From Periplaneta americana (Eukaryota; Arthropoda; Insecta; Blattodea; Blattidae): DNA of 64,000 nucleotides. The notes under the pieces were generated by a model that saw nothing but the letters and a program-made list of their open reading frames with translations, did no database searches and had not been told where the DNA came from. Below are positions 33,541 to 59,028 of this stretch, piece after piece. Numbering within the stretch: position 1 is the first letter of the stretch; the number at the start of each line of letters is the position of its first letter. The DNA is taken from assembly GCF_040183065.1 (NCBI RefSeq), contig NC_091120.1, forward strand, positions 169,043,488-169,107,487, written 5' to 3'. Position numbers and translations under genes: made by a program.

Positions 33541-34265
33541 GGAGTTAGGTACAGCTTACGCAGTAAAACTTTTGGAAATATTCAACATTTTTTTCCTCCG
33601 TTACTGTATCCTGTACAATAATGAAAACTGATATGTGTAAAACACTGTTTTTCTGCTATAAGAATAAAATATTTTTACGATTTAAAAAAATTATTTACAT
33701 TTTTTTTTTTTTCAAAATTCATAATGATGATAGTTCACTGTGCAGTGATAAAGTGTTTCCCTCATAACTCATGAACTTATTAACTTTTTCATGTTCTCTC
33801 TCTTTTATTTTATTGCTGAAACTCATGTTTACAATATCATGCTCTTTCTACTACATTCCTTAATAAATAATATTTTTTTTATTTTGTGTTAGAAGAAAAT
33901 ACTAATATTTAACCATTTTTCAAATGAATTTATTTTTTATCAGACAATCTATCAAAGGTAAAGAAGTGATCTTGCATCATAGGTGTAGATATGACATGCA
34001 TAAATGCACACAAAAATTTTCATCACAGAATGTTGGATAGTTTTTTAGTTATGTGGAAAACGCCACAGTTAACTGAATTTTGAAAGAAAAAAAAAAAAAA
34101 AGTAAATTTTTTTTTTTTAAACCGTAAAAATATTTTTCACATAATTGTAGCAGAAGGACAGTGTTTTACACATACTAATTTTCATTATTGTGCAAGGTAT
34201 GGTAATGAAGGGAAAAAATGTTGAATATTTCCAAAATTTTACTGCTGTAAACTGTACCCAACCCC
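33541..34265. mobile_element. Element with ~190-bp terminal inverted repeats and TTAA flanks
   Basis: GGAGTTAGGTACAGCTTACG at the left corresponds to the complement of TGTAAACTGTACCCAACCCC at the right. Similarity continues through 'TGGAAATATTCAACATTTTTT' in two parts and 'TGTGTAAAACACTGT' to A/T runs near the centre. TTAA lies at 33537-33540 and 34266-34269. It is 725 bp and non-coding. TTAA duplication suggests piggyBac-type mobilisation. Confidence 0.8.
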
Positions 34266-34300
34266 TTAAGTAAAAAAATAAGAATATACAACGAACTCTA

Positions 34301-35850
34301 ATGAATTTCTTTATATTCCAGAATAGGATAGGTACAAACTTAATGAATTTCTTTATATTCCAGAATAGGATAGGTACAAACTTAATGAATTTCTTTATAT
34401 TCCAGAATAGGATAGGTACAAACTTAATGAATTTCTTTATATTCCAGAATAGGATAGGTACAAACTTAATGAATTTCTTTATATTCCAGAATAGGATAGG
34501 TACAAACTTAATGAATTTCTTTATATTCCAGAATAGGATAGGTACAAACTTAATGAATTTCTTTATATTCCAGAATAGGACAAGTACAAACTTAATGAAT
34601 TTCTTTATATTCCAGAATAGGATAGGTACAAACTTAATGAATTTCTTTATATTCCAGAATAGGACAAGTACAAACTTAATGAATTTCTTTATATTCCAGA
34701 ATAGGATAGGTACAAACTTAATGAATTTCTTTATATTCCAGAATAGGATAGGTACAAACTTAATGAATTTCTTTATATTCCAGAATAGGATAAGTACAAA
34801 CTTAATGTATTTCTTATATTCCAGAATAGGATAGGTACAAACTTAATGAATTTCTTTATATTCCAGAATAGGATAAGTACAAACTTAATGAATTTCTTTA
34901 TATTCCAGAATAGGACAAGTACAAACTTAATGAATTTCTTTATATTCCAGAATAGGATAAGTACAAACTTAATGAATTTCTTTATATTCCAGAATAGGAC
35001 AAGTACAAACTTAATGAATTTCTTTATATTCCAGAATAGGATAAGTACAAACTTAATGAATTTCTTTATATTCCAGAATAGGACAAGTACAAACTTAATG
35101 AATTTCTTTATATTCCAGAATAGGATAAGTACAAACTTAATGAATTTCTTTATATTCCAGAATAGGATAGGTACAAACTTAATGAATTTCTTTATATTCC
35201 AGAATAGGATAAGTACAAACTTAATGAATTTCTTTATATTCCAGAATAGGATAGGTACAAACTTAATGAATTTCTTTATATTCCAGAATAGGATAAGTAC
35301 AAACTTAATGAATTTCTTTATATTCCAGAATAGGATAAGTACAAACTTAATGAATTTCTTTATATTCCAGAATAGGATAGGTACAAACTTAATGAACTTC
35401 TTTATATTCCAGAATAGGATAAGTACAAACTTAATGAATTTCTTTATATTCCAGAATAGGATAGGTACAAACTTAATGAATTTCTTTATATTCCAGAATA
35501 GGATAGGTACAAACTTAATGAATTTCTTTATATTCCAGAATAGGATAGGTACAAACTTAATGAATTTCTTTATATTCCAGAATAGGATAGGTACAAACTT
35601 AATGAATTTCTTTATATTCCAGAATAGGATAGGTACAAACTTAATGAATTTCTTTATATTCCAGAATAGGACAAGTACAAACTTAATGAATTTCTTTATA
35701 TTCCAGAATAGGATAGGTACAAACTTCATGAATTTCTTTATATTCCAGAATAGGATAGGTACAAACTTAATGAATTTCTTTATATTCCAGAATAGGATAG
35801 GTACAAACTTAATGAATTTCTTTATATTCCAGAGTAGGACAGGTACAAAC
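34301..35850 (+). repeat. Minisatellite, 42-bp unit, about 37 copies
   Basis: The unit is ATGAATTTCTTTATATTCCA followed by GAATAGGATAGGTACAAACT and two more bases. Variants differ mainly at GATAGG, GATAAG or GACAAG. Because 42 is a multiple of three the array is open in one frame on each strand (plus: MNFFIFQNRIGTNL; minus: KFVPILFWNIKKFI), broken on plus where one unit near 34810 is a base short. There is no start context, flanking coding sequence or similarity to suggest a real protein. It lies ~180 bp past the donor of the exon at 36027-37757. Confidence 0.97.
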
Positions 35851-36026
35851 TAACAAAATCCTCCTTGTAATTTATAGCCTTTCAGTTAACTCAATTGAAT
35901 CCACATCAATTTTATTTCAGAAACTGGTTTTACGTTACTCTGAGTACAAAAATGCAGCAGGAGGGCTGCAGAGTATAAAATAAATAAACTGTTCATGTGT
36001 ACTTATCCCTTATTGGCATTGCTTAC

Positions 36027-50045
<14,019 letters not shown>

Positions 50046-51518
50046 ATCATTTCACTATCTTTATGTAATATTATTTTATCCGAATCTTAAACTTATTGGA
50101 ACGAGTAAAATGTAACAATTGTAACAATAGTGTTTATTTAAATCCTTTTACTCCAATAAAAGCTTTTACTGATTATCAGCTCATATACCAATCCACCAAT
50201 GGTGTGTATGAATCAGTTACACTTCAACCAATCAGAGCAATGGGTTGTCGCAGATGATTCGCTACTGTTTTTTCCACTGCTTACGTAATTTTACAAGCTG
50301 GTGCATAGAGGAGTGGGTGCAAAGCGCTTGAAATATCTCTGAAGCGGTTCCCGCGTAACGCCAATTCCGCCGCTAGGGGTGGTATTATAATAATAAGAAA
50401 GAAGTGCGCACAAACGTGCAATTTAGTTTGGTATTAGTTACTTCTCTTTACTATATTCCACTAGTGACTTCGTTCTATTCACACATTTACTAAAATTATA
50501 TTTTGGACACACGCATTCGGGGGAAGGTTCGTGGTACTCTGATCTTCTGCACAGTTTGTGGTGAAAACCGTGAACTGCTTAGCCTTGTTATGGCGCTTCG
50601 TAACTTGTTGTTCGGTCCTGTCCAGTTGCGGTTGATAGGGGTGGTATTCAGTTTTAGAGATTAGAGTCACTGTACTAGAGATTTGTAGCAAACACTTAAA
50701 TGACATTGACATTTGATGCATAGTAGCTTATTAAATGCATCATACAGTATGTTATGCCATTCCCTCAACTTCTGAAAGCTTAACGAACTTAACAAAATCA
50801 GCTGAAGAAATTTACAAAGCAGCATTATTCGTTAAGCAATATCGGCAACAACAGTTTACAAACATCGCTAGGGAGCAGAGCTAAACGCTGCAATTACACC
50901 TAATCACAACTTACTTTACATATATTATTACGCATATTTACTAAAAATAATATTATACCTTAAGTTACAAGTGAATTATGTTTGAAGTGCCTCACAATCA
51001 CTTTTTCAAATTTTATTAAAGCAATTATACTACATTTTAGAGAAATATATGCACTCCAATTAATTCATACGGTTGAAACGCCGCCCTTCGCAATCAGCTG
51101 TTAAGCGAGTCACGTGGTCTGACTCACGGCCTATCACGATGGTAGTGGTATTTCAAGTTAAATTGTGGGAGTACCAACCTTGGTTTGGCCATTGTTACCA
51201 ACTTGGGAAACTTTGCGATGTTATGGATGTCGATGTTTATTGTGGAGTGTTAATAGGCTCTGTAAATATGGGTGTAACTACGTCGAATTTGTATTTTTTT
51301 TAATGTCGCGTGTTAATTGTACAGCATTGTCGGCAGTACATTTAAGACACGTAATGATGCTTCTCAGTAAGAGTGTTTACAGGTTTTGAAATAGTGTAAT
51401 GATCCGAACACTATCGGTCCGTAAAAGTAGATGACATCAAGCTTACCATGAACCTCAAACTTGTAGGCTATTATTTAATTAGAAACATGCTTATAAATTA
51501 GTTGTTATTTTGTATACC
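50046..51518. promoter_or_regulatory. Head-to-head intergenic region, likely shared promoter
   Basis: The 1.47 kb separates the start codons of the coiled-coil gene (minus) and the Nischarin homologue (plus). It contains three close CCAAT motifs (50192-50235: ACCAATCC, ACCAATGG, ACCAATCAG), 150-190 bp upstream of the minus-strand start codon. A somewhat GC-richer patch follows (50280-50390). No TATA box was convincing. Untranslated first exons for either gene could lie here unseen. Confidence 0.4.
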
Positions 51519-51959
51519 ATGGCGTGTTTCCTTGCTAATAGACATGATACGTCTATTACAATTCCAAATGTTCAGAAAAATGACAATGTTACCGTTTATT
51601 TAATCATGGTGAGAGTGGGAAATGTGTCCTGGACAGTGCATCATAGATATAATGATTTTGTCGAGCTTCATGAAAAACTAGTTTCGGACCATGGAGTTGC
51701 AAAAGATATTTTGCCCCCAAAGAAAGTGATCGGAAATCGAGATCCAGCATTTATTGAAAAAAGAAGAGGAGCACTTGAAGTGTACATAGCTTCAGTTGTC
51801 AATTTTCTTCAGCGGACAATACCGAGAGAATTAGCCTTATTTCTTGATTTTCATCTCTATGATATTTTGTTCCTGCTACAAAATCTTGCTATGCAATTCT
51901 TTCTTGATGGAGATACCTTGCTGCAGATATCCAAGAGTTACACTTTCAATCCATTTCAG
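51519..51959 (+). CDS. NISCH: Nischarin homologue exon 1 (PX domain)
   Basis: 147 codons from the Kozak-type ATG to the donor CAG|GTAACA. It carries the complete PX fold and the helix that follows (LLQNLAMQFFLDGDTLLQIS). Without splicing the frame would run 25 codons into the intron. Confidence 0.9.
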
Positions 51960-53243
51960 GTAACAGGTCTATGTGTGGAAGAATTACAAATTATGAATCT
52001 CAAATCTCAGAATAGGCCTACATTTACTTTTTAGAGGGTATACAGTGGCATCACGAAATATACCGTGTGCAAAGAAAATTAACATATTTTCTAAATTAAG
52101 TACAGTCTAACCTACACTAACCTGTATCCATTACTGCTTAGTAGGTATAGGCTATTGTACTTATTTACAATTAATAAAAGTTGTAACTTCCTACCAGCTA
52201 TTATTTCACTATATAACAAGAGTGATAGCTACGGTTCGGATAAAATAGCTATATCAGGATAGACATCTTTGTTTTGTTTACAAACATTAACTAGGGCTTT
52301 GCTGTCCATTCACTGTCCATGTTTTAACTAGAGGTGGAGAGCGTTTTCCCAGTAGTTAATATTTGTAAACAAAACGCACGGATCAAAGATGTCTATCCTG
52401 ATACAGCTACTTTATCCGAACTGTGCCTAGTGATAACATTAGAATGTGTCGTGAAACAGTATCAACCACCGGCATAGCTCAGTCGGATAAGGCAATTGCC
52501 TGCCGATCCGAAGTTGCACTCGGGCGCGGGTTCGATTCCGGGTTGGGTTTTTTCCTTGGTTTTCTCCAACTGTAAGGCGAATGTCAGAGAATCTATGGCG
52601 AATCCTCGGCCTCATCTCGCTATCACCAATCCTATTAACGTTAAATAAGCGAATAGTTTATACAGCGTCGTTAAATAACCAACTAAAAAGAAAGTAGATG
52701 TTATCATGTTCACCAAATGAAATGCTTTCTGATCATTTATATTTTATTGTAAATTTCTTATGAGAGTCATTGAGGTTTGCCAGTTAAAATCTAAAGTTCT
52801 GGGCAATTTATTTCAATGCGAGATAATTTATTTCTTGCTTTTGTGTCTGAAATATAAATTGCAGACTGATTCTGAATAACAAACACTCCACTAAGAGCAC
52901 AAAACTACAACTAAGTACGATAAATTATAAAAGGTAAAATAAAACACACATAACCAATTAATAATTCTCTATACACGTCAGAAACTAAAAACTGGAATAT
53001 TTCAAGCATTATGAAGTGCAGTTTTATGTTTAATTACCACATTTTCATCAATCATAATTTTAAGTTTGTCATAGCCTATAACAAATTATGTATAAGTAAA
53101 GCACATCATACAAACAAGCAGTTAGTGATTCATGATAACCGAAAACAGAAATAGAGGTCTATCATTCTATCGACATCTTCTAGCAAATTACCCTGTAACT
53201 TTATGATCAATCAAATGGCTATCACATAAAACAACATGGTATG

Positions 53244-53291
<48 letters not shown>

Positions 53292-55762
53292 ACGTTTAGT
53301 TATTCCTGTTACAGACCATGGAGGTCCACAAGGTAGTGGGAGGTTCATGCTCCCACCTTTGCAGACGTTCAGCATTAGTAGCACTGGATTATTAGTCCTA
53401 CACACTTGCCACCTTTACCTCTAAAGAAAACTTTCTGGTATTCATTTCTGTTAGAGGTTGAGTTGACTCCAGGGTTATAATGCAGTCAGAAGGATTAGGT
53501 CAATATTGAAAAAATCCATCACCTATCAGAAATCATACCTGCAACCTTCAATATAACACCTTAAATACAACATTACCGATGATATCGTGCTCCCTCGTGA
53601 AAAAAATATAGAGTAAATAAGTGACAGAAAAGATAGGTTCTGGAAATTACTTTGTTAGAAAAATAGCAAGACGAAAACATCATTTGTACTGTGTGCATAC
53701 AGGTCACACACATCAGTATGATTTAAGAAATAGGGATATTGTCCTAGTTAGAAATTATTAATCATAATATGATGAAGTTTATGAGTTTAATCACGTGTAA
53801 ATATTTAATTTTCCTAATATTTTTGGACTAGGCCTATGTACTAGTTCCATTCTCAGAATATAGTAGGCCTATCACTCGGATATGTATTCTCTCTTGTGTC
53901 CATTTGGCTACCATTGAACAAAAGAGAAAAGTTGTTTGAGTATAATTTTCATTTTTCAATGCTTATGTACCTATTTCTCTGCAACCATTAGGAGTAAAAA
54001 TATGACATTTTGCACACAAGCTTAAAACTGTATTAAGTTATCTATAATTCCCTGCAACAAAATTTTGATTGGTTAATATTTGTGAGTTTTATACGTTACA
54101 AAACTTAGAAAAAAAGTGTTTCATACCTAATTTTTTTTTTAAATAATATAAAGCCGAAATGAAATATTTGCTTGCAGGGAAATGTTACTTTAGATATTGG
54201 TAACACAAGTGCAAAGTTTTAAGTTTATTGGTTTAGCAAATTTTTAGAAAAAGGTAACTTACATTATTTTTTAACTTTTTTAATGAAAATTTTGAAAAAT
54301 AAAAACTATTATTTATAAAATTCTGAAAAAAAAAAAAAATTGAAGAGTGAACAAACCCTGTTTTAGACTAATATTTAAAATTTCAAGGTCTTAGGTCCAA
54401 AAATGTGAAAGTTATAGGCAATTCAGTAACACAGTGTTATTTCTCATCCATCCTCCCTTAAAGTTTCATTTAATTACACAACTTCTATTCATAAAAGCCT
54501 GAAATCTCATACTGTTTTTTATTTGGTTATTTAATGACGCTGTATCAGTTACCAGGTTATTTAGCACCAATAGAACTGGTTATAGTGAAATGGTATTTGG
54601 CGAGATGAGGCCGAGTATTCACCATTGATTATCTGACATTCGCCCTACAGTTGGAGAAAACCTCAGAAAAAACTCAACCAGATAATAAACCCAAGTGAAA
54701 ATTGAACCCACACCTGAGCATATCTCTGGATCATGAAATAAGCACATCTGTCACATGAGCCATGCCAGTGGTCTTTCCATACTGTTAAGAATATATATAT
54801 TTTTTTCTATTTAATTTCAGCTTCACGCCATTAGTGAAAGACTAAAGCAGCCATGCCCTCCACTGGAAATTTTGGACAACAGATATGATTTTAGCCATGT
54901 GTTGGATTTCTGTTGTCAACTGACAAGCGTTACTATTAAGGGCTGTAATGAACCTGTTGGTACCAGCAATATAATACCAAACAATCTTCAGTTTGAATTA
55001 TCTGCTTTCAAGACAATACAGAGATTAAATCTAATAGGCTTCCCAGTGTCAAACATCTTCAGCATTGGTATTATGCGCAATACGGTGACAACTCTAAATG
55101 TTCACAATGCTGAACTCAGACAGATAACACAAGTTCTTCTTTGTGACGACTTGCACAAAGATGTGATTTATACAGGAGAATCTCATTCTTGGAAGAAAAT
55201 AGTGGAAGCAAATTTCAGTAACAATGAATTAGAAAGCATTGATGAAGGTGTGAAACTCATGCCAAATATTGAACATTTGACCCTGAGTAACAATAAAATA
55301 GGTGCCTTGAGTAACCTGACATCACTACCCCATTTGTCGTATCTCAATCTCTCTGCTAATACATTCACAGAAGTGATTGACTTTCACACCAAGCTTGGAA
55401 ACATCCGCTACATTGACCTGTCTCTGAATAGTATTACTTCGTTGCAAGGATTCTCCAAACTGTACTCCCTGGAAGGTCTAGATCTGACGTCGAACCAGAT
55501 ATCTGATCTGTTAGAAATAAAGCATGTCAGCAACTTGCCTTGTCTTGAGAATCTCACATTGACTGGCAACCCAGTTGCAATAGTTGTAGACTACAGGGTA
55601 CGAGCATTAGAACAATTTGGACATAGGGCAGCTGAGATTTGTTTGGATAATGAGAAACCGTCACAGAAGGAGCTGGATACCGTTGCAGTCCTGCAGGCAA
55701 TAAGAATTGTCAAAGAAGGCAGGACACCCACATTTGGTCCTGAAGCACCCACTTTTCCTTAA
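51519..55762 (+). CDS. NISCH: Nischarin / imidazoline receptor-like protein (PX + LRR), 460 aa
   Basis: Two exons, 51519-51959 and 54821-55762, joined in phase 0 (TTTCAG|GTAACA ... TTAATTTCAG|CTTCAC). The start ATG has an ideal ACCATGG context. Residues ~10-120 form a PX domain that binds phosphoinositides on endosomal membranes: VYLIMVRVGNVSWTVHHRYN, Arg43-Tyr44, and the PPKKVIG loop at 66-72. Leucine-rich repeats follow (NFSNNELESIDEGVKLMPNI, HLTLSNNKIGALSNL, GLDLTSNQISDL), capped by VDYRVRALEQFGHRAAEICL. The exon junction reads PFQ|LHAISERLKQ, parallel to 'PLQLYAVTEQLQQ' in human Nischarin. In mammals it anchors integrin alpha-5 and restrains PAK/LIMK-driven migration, mainly at endosomes. 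The long C-terminal half of vertebrate Nischarin is absent; the frame ends naturally after KEGRTPTFGPEAPTFP. The intron holds a MITE and two SINEs. Confidence 0.93.
52228..52428. mobile_element. 201-bp MITE with ~70-bp inverted arms
   Basis: GCTACGGTTCGGATAAAATA and ATCAGGATAGACATCTTTG at the left are mirrored on the right by CAAAGATGTCTATCCTGAT and TTTATCCGAACTGTG. The flanking AGTGATA repeats (52221-52227, 52429-52435) are a likely TSD. It lies in the Nischarin intron. Confidence 0.85.
52463..52695 (+). mobile_element. tRNA-derived SINE in the Nischarin intron
   Basis: The head CCGGCATAGCTCAGTCGG has a clear A box and a B box GGTTCGATTCCGGG. The body runs through GGCGAATCCTCGGCC and ends ACAGCGTCGTTAAATAACC. 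It is in the same direction as the host gene. Confidence 0.85.
52700..54510 (+). other. Nischarin intron, no further genes
   Basis: Contains a TA microsatellite (53246-53288) and, at about 53310-53470, a GC-richer anonymous patch that may be an old repeat. The rest is AT-rich. Confidence 0.4.
53246..53288. repeat. TA dinucleotide microsatellite
   Basis: About 21 uninterrupted TA repeats. Confidence 0.95.
54511..54775 (-). mobile_element. tRNA-derived SINE just upstream of Nischarin exon 2
   Basis: The minus-strand SINE body (GGCGAATGTCAG region, CATCTCGCCAAATACC) with a decayed head at the right (GGGTTCAATTTTCAC). It ends only ~45 bp before the acceptor at 54820, so the branch point must lie in the short gap or in the SINE itself. 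Confidence 0.8.
54821..55762 (+). CDS. NISCH: Nischarin homologue exon 2 (leucine-rich repeats)
   Basis: 313 codons plus stop from acceptor TTAATTTCAG. It starts LHAISERLKQPCPPLEILDN and carries the conserved linker (SHVLDFCCQLTSVTIKGCNE, GTSNIIPNNLQFELSAFKTI), then about five leucine-rich repeats and their C-terminal cap. Candidate poly(A) signals follow at 56008-56013 and 56802-56807. Confidence 0.92.
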   Translation, partial: LHAISERLKQPCPPLEILDNRYDFSHVLDFCCQLTSVTIKGCNEPVGTSNIIPNNLQFELSAFKTIQRLNLIGFPVSNIFSIGIMRNTVTTLNVHNAELRQITQVLLCDDLHKDVIYTGESHSWKKIVEANFSNNELESIDEGVKLMPNIEHLTLSNNKIGALSNLTSLPHLSYLNLSANTFTEVIDFHTKLGNIRYIDLSLNSITSLQGFSKLYSLEGLDLTSNQISDLLEIKHVSNLPCLENLTLTGNPVAIVVDYRVRALEQFGHRAAEICLDNEKPSQKELDTVAVLQAIRIVKEGRTPTFGPEAPTFP

Positions 55763-57454
55763 GGAATAGAAATTCATGCATATAAATATAATTGTTATTG
55801 TTAATTTTTATATAATTTATATGCTCTTAGGTAAAAGGTATGTTATGATTTTTATTTCAAAATAATTATCATTTAATTTATTTTCATAGTAAAATGAGTA
55901 TAATATGAACACCATAAATATTGGTAAGTGGCACAGGGTTTCCTTCTGAGTTTTCTGTCTTTAACCATTAAATACATAAAATAATTAACCACGTGTGTAT
56001 AATTTGAAATAAACATAATCGTCAAGATTTACACCAATTATTAGTCAACAGTAATGTTAGTGGTGATAGGATTTAACAGACAAAGGATCAAAGGATAGTG
56101 TGTTCATGTTTACATAAAAATGCATCGGTTAAAAGGGGGCTCATTTGACGAGAAGTGCATGCAGACTGTTTTTATCGACCAATTTGGCCATGATTTTTCT
56201 GGCTAATGAGTTCCGGCCATTAGTTCCATGGGGAGCATCCACTTTTCCTCACATAAACTCCTATACCTACACGTTATACAATTAAAATGGTGCTCAAGGG
56301 ACTGTATAATCCCTTTTAGTGGTCAGTAAAGTATGTAGTTTGTGTGTGTATTGAAGTATTTGGGTTCTGTATCACAATGTAAATAACGAAACTTCAGATA
56401 AAAGTTATATGAGAGGTTAGCTGTTCTAAAGTAGAATCTTTAAATTTCGAACTATAAGGTTTTTATAATCATTAGGCTGTAAGTTTGCATTTATAGCTGC
56501 GTTTGTAACATGTTTAAAATCTCGATATATTATTTTGTTATATTTGCTACTCAAATAGACACTAATTACAATTTTGACATATGAAATTAACTTTTAATCT
56601 AAAAAAAATCATGTTGAAAGTGTTAATATATTCATTGATAAATAATTTATTTTACATCTGCGTCAAACTTATATATAATTAATTTTTTTTTTTTTTTTTT
56701 TTTCAGTTTACTTATTTATTCCATAATTTCATTACTCTGTCAATGCTTTCTGTGTTAAGTGAATCATTTTGATTTGAAGACAAATATTTATTGTTATACT
56801 AAATAAATAAAAAAGAATGTAATTAACTCTGTTGTCTTGTATTTATTCCACAGATGTACATTGAAATATTCTAAGATATTGAAATGGTTAGAAATATTAT
56901 TTATATTTATAAATCGAAATTATGTTAAGATTTAAGAACAATCTTGAATGAAACATTGCAAATGGTACCGGTAACATTAGAGAAATGCTTTAAAAAAGAT
57001 TTTAATTCAAATCTGTATATTTTGTTATACTGTTCTCCGGTAATTATACCAATGTTATGACATGTTATGCATATCTACAGAGTAAGGACAAATATAAGTT
57101 ATACACAAAGGTAAAAGCTTTATGAAGATACCTTGCGAGGAAAAGAACTACTAAGGCTTCCAAATGTTTGTTGATTCTTTATAATTTATTGATTACCTAA
57201 TTTACTTACTTGAATCAACCACAGAAGCTATTTCAGGATGATAACGAATAGAAATTAGGGCTTGGAAGGAGTAATTAATTTTGCATTTCAAACTTTCTTC
57301 TCTCGGAGGTAATTATAAATATATGCACAAATGTGTATTGAAGACATTGTTCAGCTTGATTCCTAGTTGGGAACACGCGCATCAGATATGCTTGCATGGC
57401 CGGCATAGACTGCATTGTTGTCAGTCTGTAACCGCCTGCATATTTTTACTCATA
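55763..57454 (+). other. 3' untranslated and intergenic region of the Nischarin homologue
   Basis: AT-rich. AATAAA at 56008-56013 and overlapping ones at 56802-56811 are plausible transcript ends; a 22-T run lies at about 56682-56703. No other gene seen. Confidence 0.5.
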
Positions 57455-58408
57455 CAGTAGAACCCCGATTATCCGTCATCCTATTAACCGATTGTTGGAT
57501 TATCCGTCTGTCATTCTCTCTCTCTCTCTCTTTTTTTTTTTTGTTGCAGAAAAAATATTGAGTACTGCATAACATGTACGTATTTTTTTTTTTTTTATAT
57601 AGAGAGTGATATTACAAGCTTTTGCCCTTACATATTATGATCTATTGTTCGAGTGACCTGTTTAATTTCTCTGCAAAACGTCTTTCAGAACTGCCAAAAG
57701 AATGCATGTTGTGCTAAGTATCGAAGAAAAGTGCATGTAATTGAGTGGTTTTGGAAAAGAGGAACTGTGGTTCATCTCACATCGGAATACGAGATTGAAG
57801 TTACAACTGTGCGAGATTTAGTAAAAAAACAAGAATAACGTGTATAAATTACTTAACTCTATAACATGATTCCTATAATTTTCCTATCTTTGCACAGAAA
57901 TCCATCGTAAGATGTTTCCTTGATCCTTGGAAACCCGTGATTGACATTCATTCATTCATTCATAATTTTCTGTCAGTGCAAACCCAGCATTCTCCAGTCT
58001 TTCCTATTTTATGCCTTACTCTTAGCCTCTGTATATGATCAATTTATTTAATGCCCTATTATTTGATATCTTCTTCTGCTTCGAAATCTTCTCCCGTTCA
58101 CCGTTCCTTCCAATGAATCCTTCAGTAGGCAGTTTCTTCTCAGCCAGTGATCCAGTCAATTCTTTTTCTCTTCCTGATCAGTTTCAGTATTCTTCTTTCT
58201 TCATCCACTCTTTCCAACAGAGCTATTATAATTAAAACTTCTGATCCACTACCTAATGTGTTAAAACACATGACCACGGAGAAAATTACGAAACTGCATT
58301 ATGCAACACTTAATTTATGAAAATGCTCTATGGTATGGATTATCCGATTTTTTCGATTAACCGTTCAGCCCACCCCCTTCATTACCACGGATAATAGAGG
58401 TTCTACTG
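57455..58408 (+). mobile_element. Pogo/Tigger-like element with HTH remnant, second copy
   Basis: The ends CAGTAGAACCCCGATTATCC and GGATAATAGAGGTTCTACTG are inverted with TA flanks. The plus strand at about 57700-57835 encodes RRKVHVIEWFWKRGTVVHLT and EVTTVRDLVKKQ, homologous to the remnant at 42131-42796. It is enlarged to 954 bp by a LINE fragment (57962-58232). Confidence 0.9.
57962..58232 (-). mobile_element. 'RRYQMI' LINE fragment inside the pogo-like element
   Basis: CCCAGCATTCTCCAGTCTTT and GATATCTTCTTCTGCTTCG, extending to TTCTTCTCAGCCAGTGATCC, match the fragments at 9285 and 14604 but continue further. It starts in a run of ATTC repeats that may be the LINE's simple-repeat tail. Confidence 0.65.
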
Positions 58409-58430
58409 TATAACTTTAATTAATAATGGT

Positions 58431-58579
58431 ATGCACACAATTATATTTTCATTTCATAATGGATACTGACCTGTGTTATAGGAATTGTTCAAAGCAGTGT
58501 CCATCTGCATTTACATACTCCTGACATCTTTGCACAGGTTAGTGCTCATTATGAAATACAAATATAATTGTGTACATGC
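58431..58579. mobile_element. 149-bp MITE
   Basis: Inverted ends of ~30 bp: TGCACACAATTATATTTTC at the left against AAATATAATTGTGTACATG at the right. The centre includes GGACACTGCTTTGAACAATT on minus, a possible trace of a transposase end. Confidence 0.7.
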
Positions 58580-58803
58580 TGTTATTAAAGTTATATGAGT
58601 AAAAATATTCAAAAGGTTACAGATTGATAATGGTGCAGCCTAAACCAACTATTCAAGCATATCTGTGGTGCTTGTTCGTGGTCAGGAGCAAAGCTGAACA
58701 TTCTGTATACGAGTATGCATATATAATTTCAATTACAATCTTATCAATAGATGTTTTCTGTATTTAAAATTTACACAACATACAGTAAACCTATATCTTC
58801 GCC

Positions 58804-58970
58804 TTCCACGCAAAGACACATAACTCAAAAAAGTAGATTTTAAATATTTACACCGGTTTTGAATACATCCATATGTAGTTTGCATACTGAGGTAAACTAT
58901 ATCCGGATGTGTTTAAAACCTGTGTATCTCTAAAATCGACTTTATTTTAGCTATGTCTCTTCATGTGGAA
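58804..58970. mobile_element. 167-bp foldback MITE
   Basis: The arms TTCCACGCAAAGACACATAA and the complement of TATGTCTCTTCATGTGGAA pair over ~75 bp with mismatches, almost the whole length of the element. Confidence 0.7.
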
Positions 58971-59001
58971 TAAATGTTCGCACAGATTTTAAGTAAGCAT
59001 A

Positions 59002-59028
59002 CTAGTGATAGTGATAGTGATAGTGATA
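59002..59028 (+). repeat. AGTGAT hexanucleotide repeat
   Basis: Four to five tandem units of TAGTGA. Confidence 0.85.

Noticed and set aside
34301-35853. Repetitive proteins of 177, 335 and 318 codons on both strands
   Set aside because: They are the minisatellite read in frame; the unit length is a multiple of three and there is no unique coding flank or start context.
53310-53470. Possible interspersed repeat in the Nischarin intron
   Set aside because: GC-richer and vaguely familiar, but no ends, tRNA-like head or second copy in the window.
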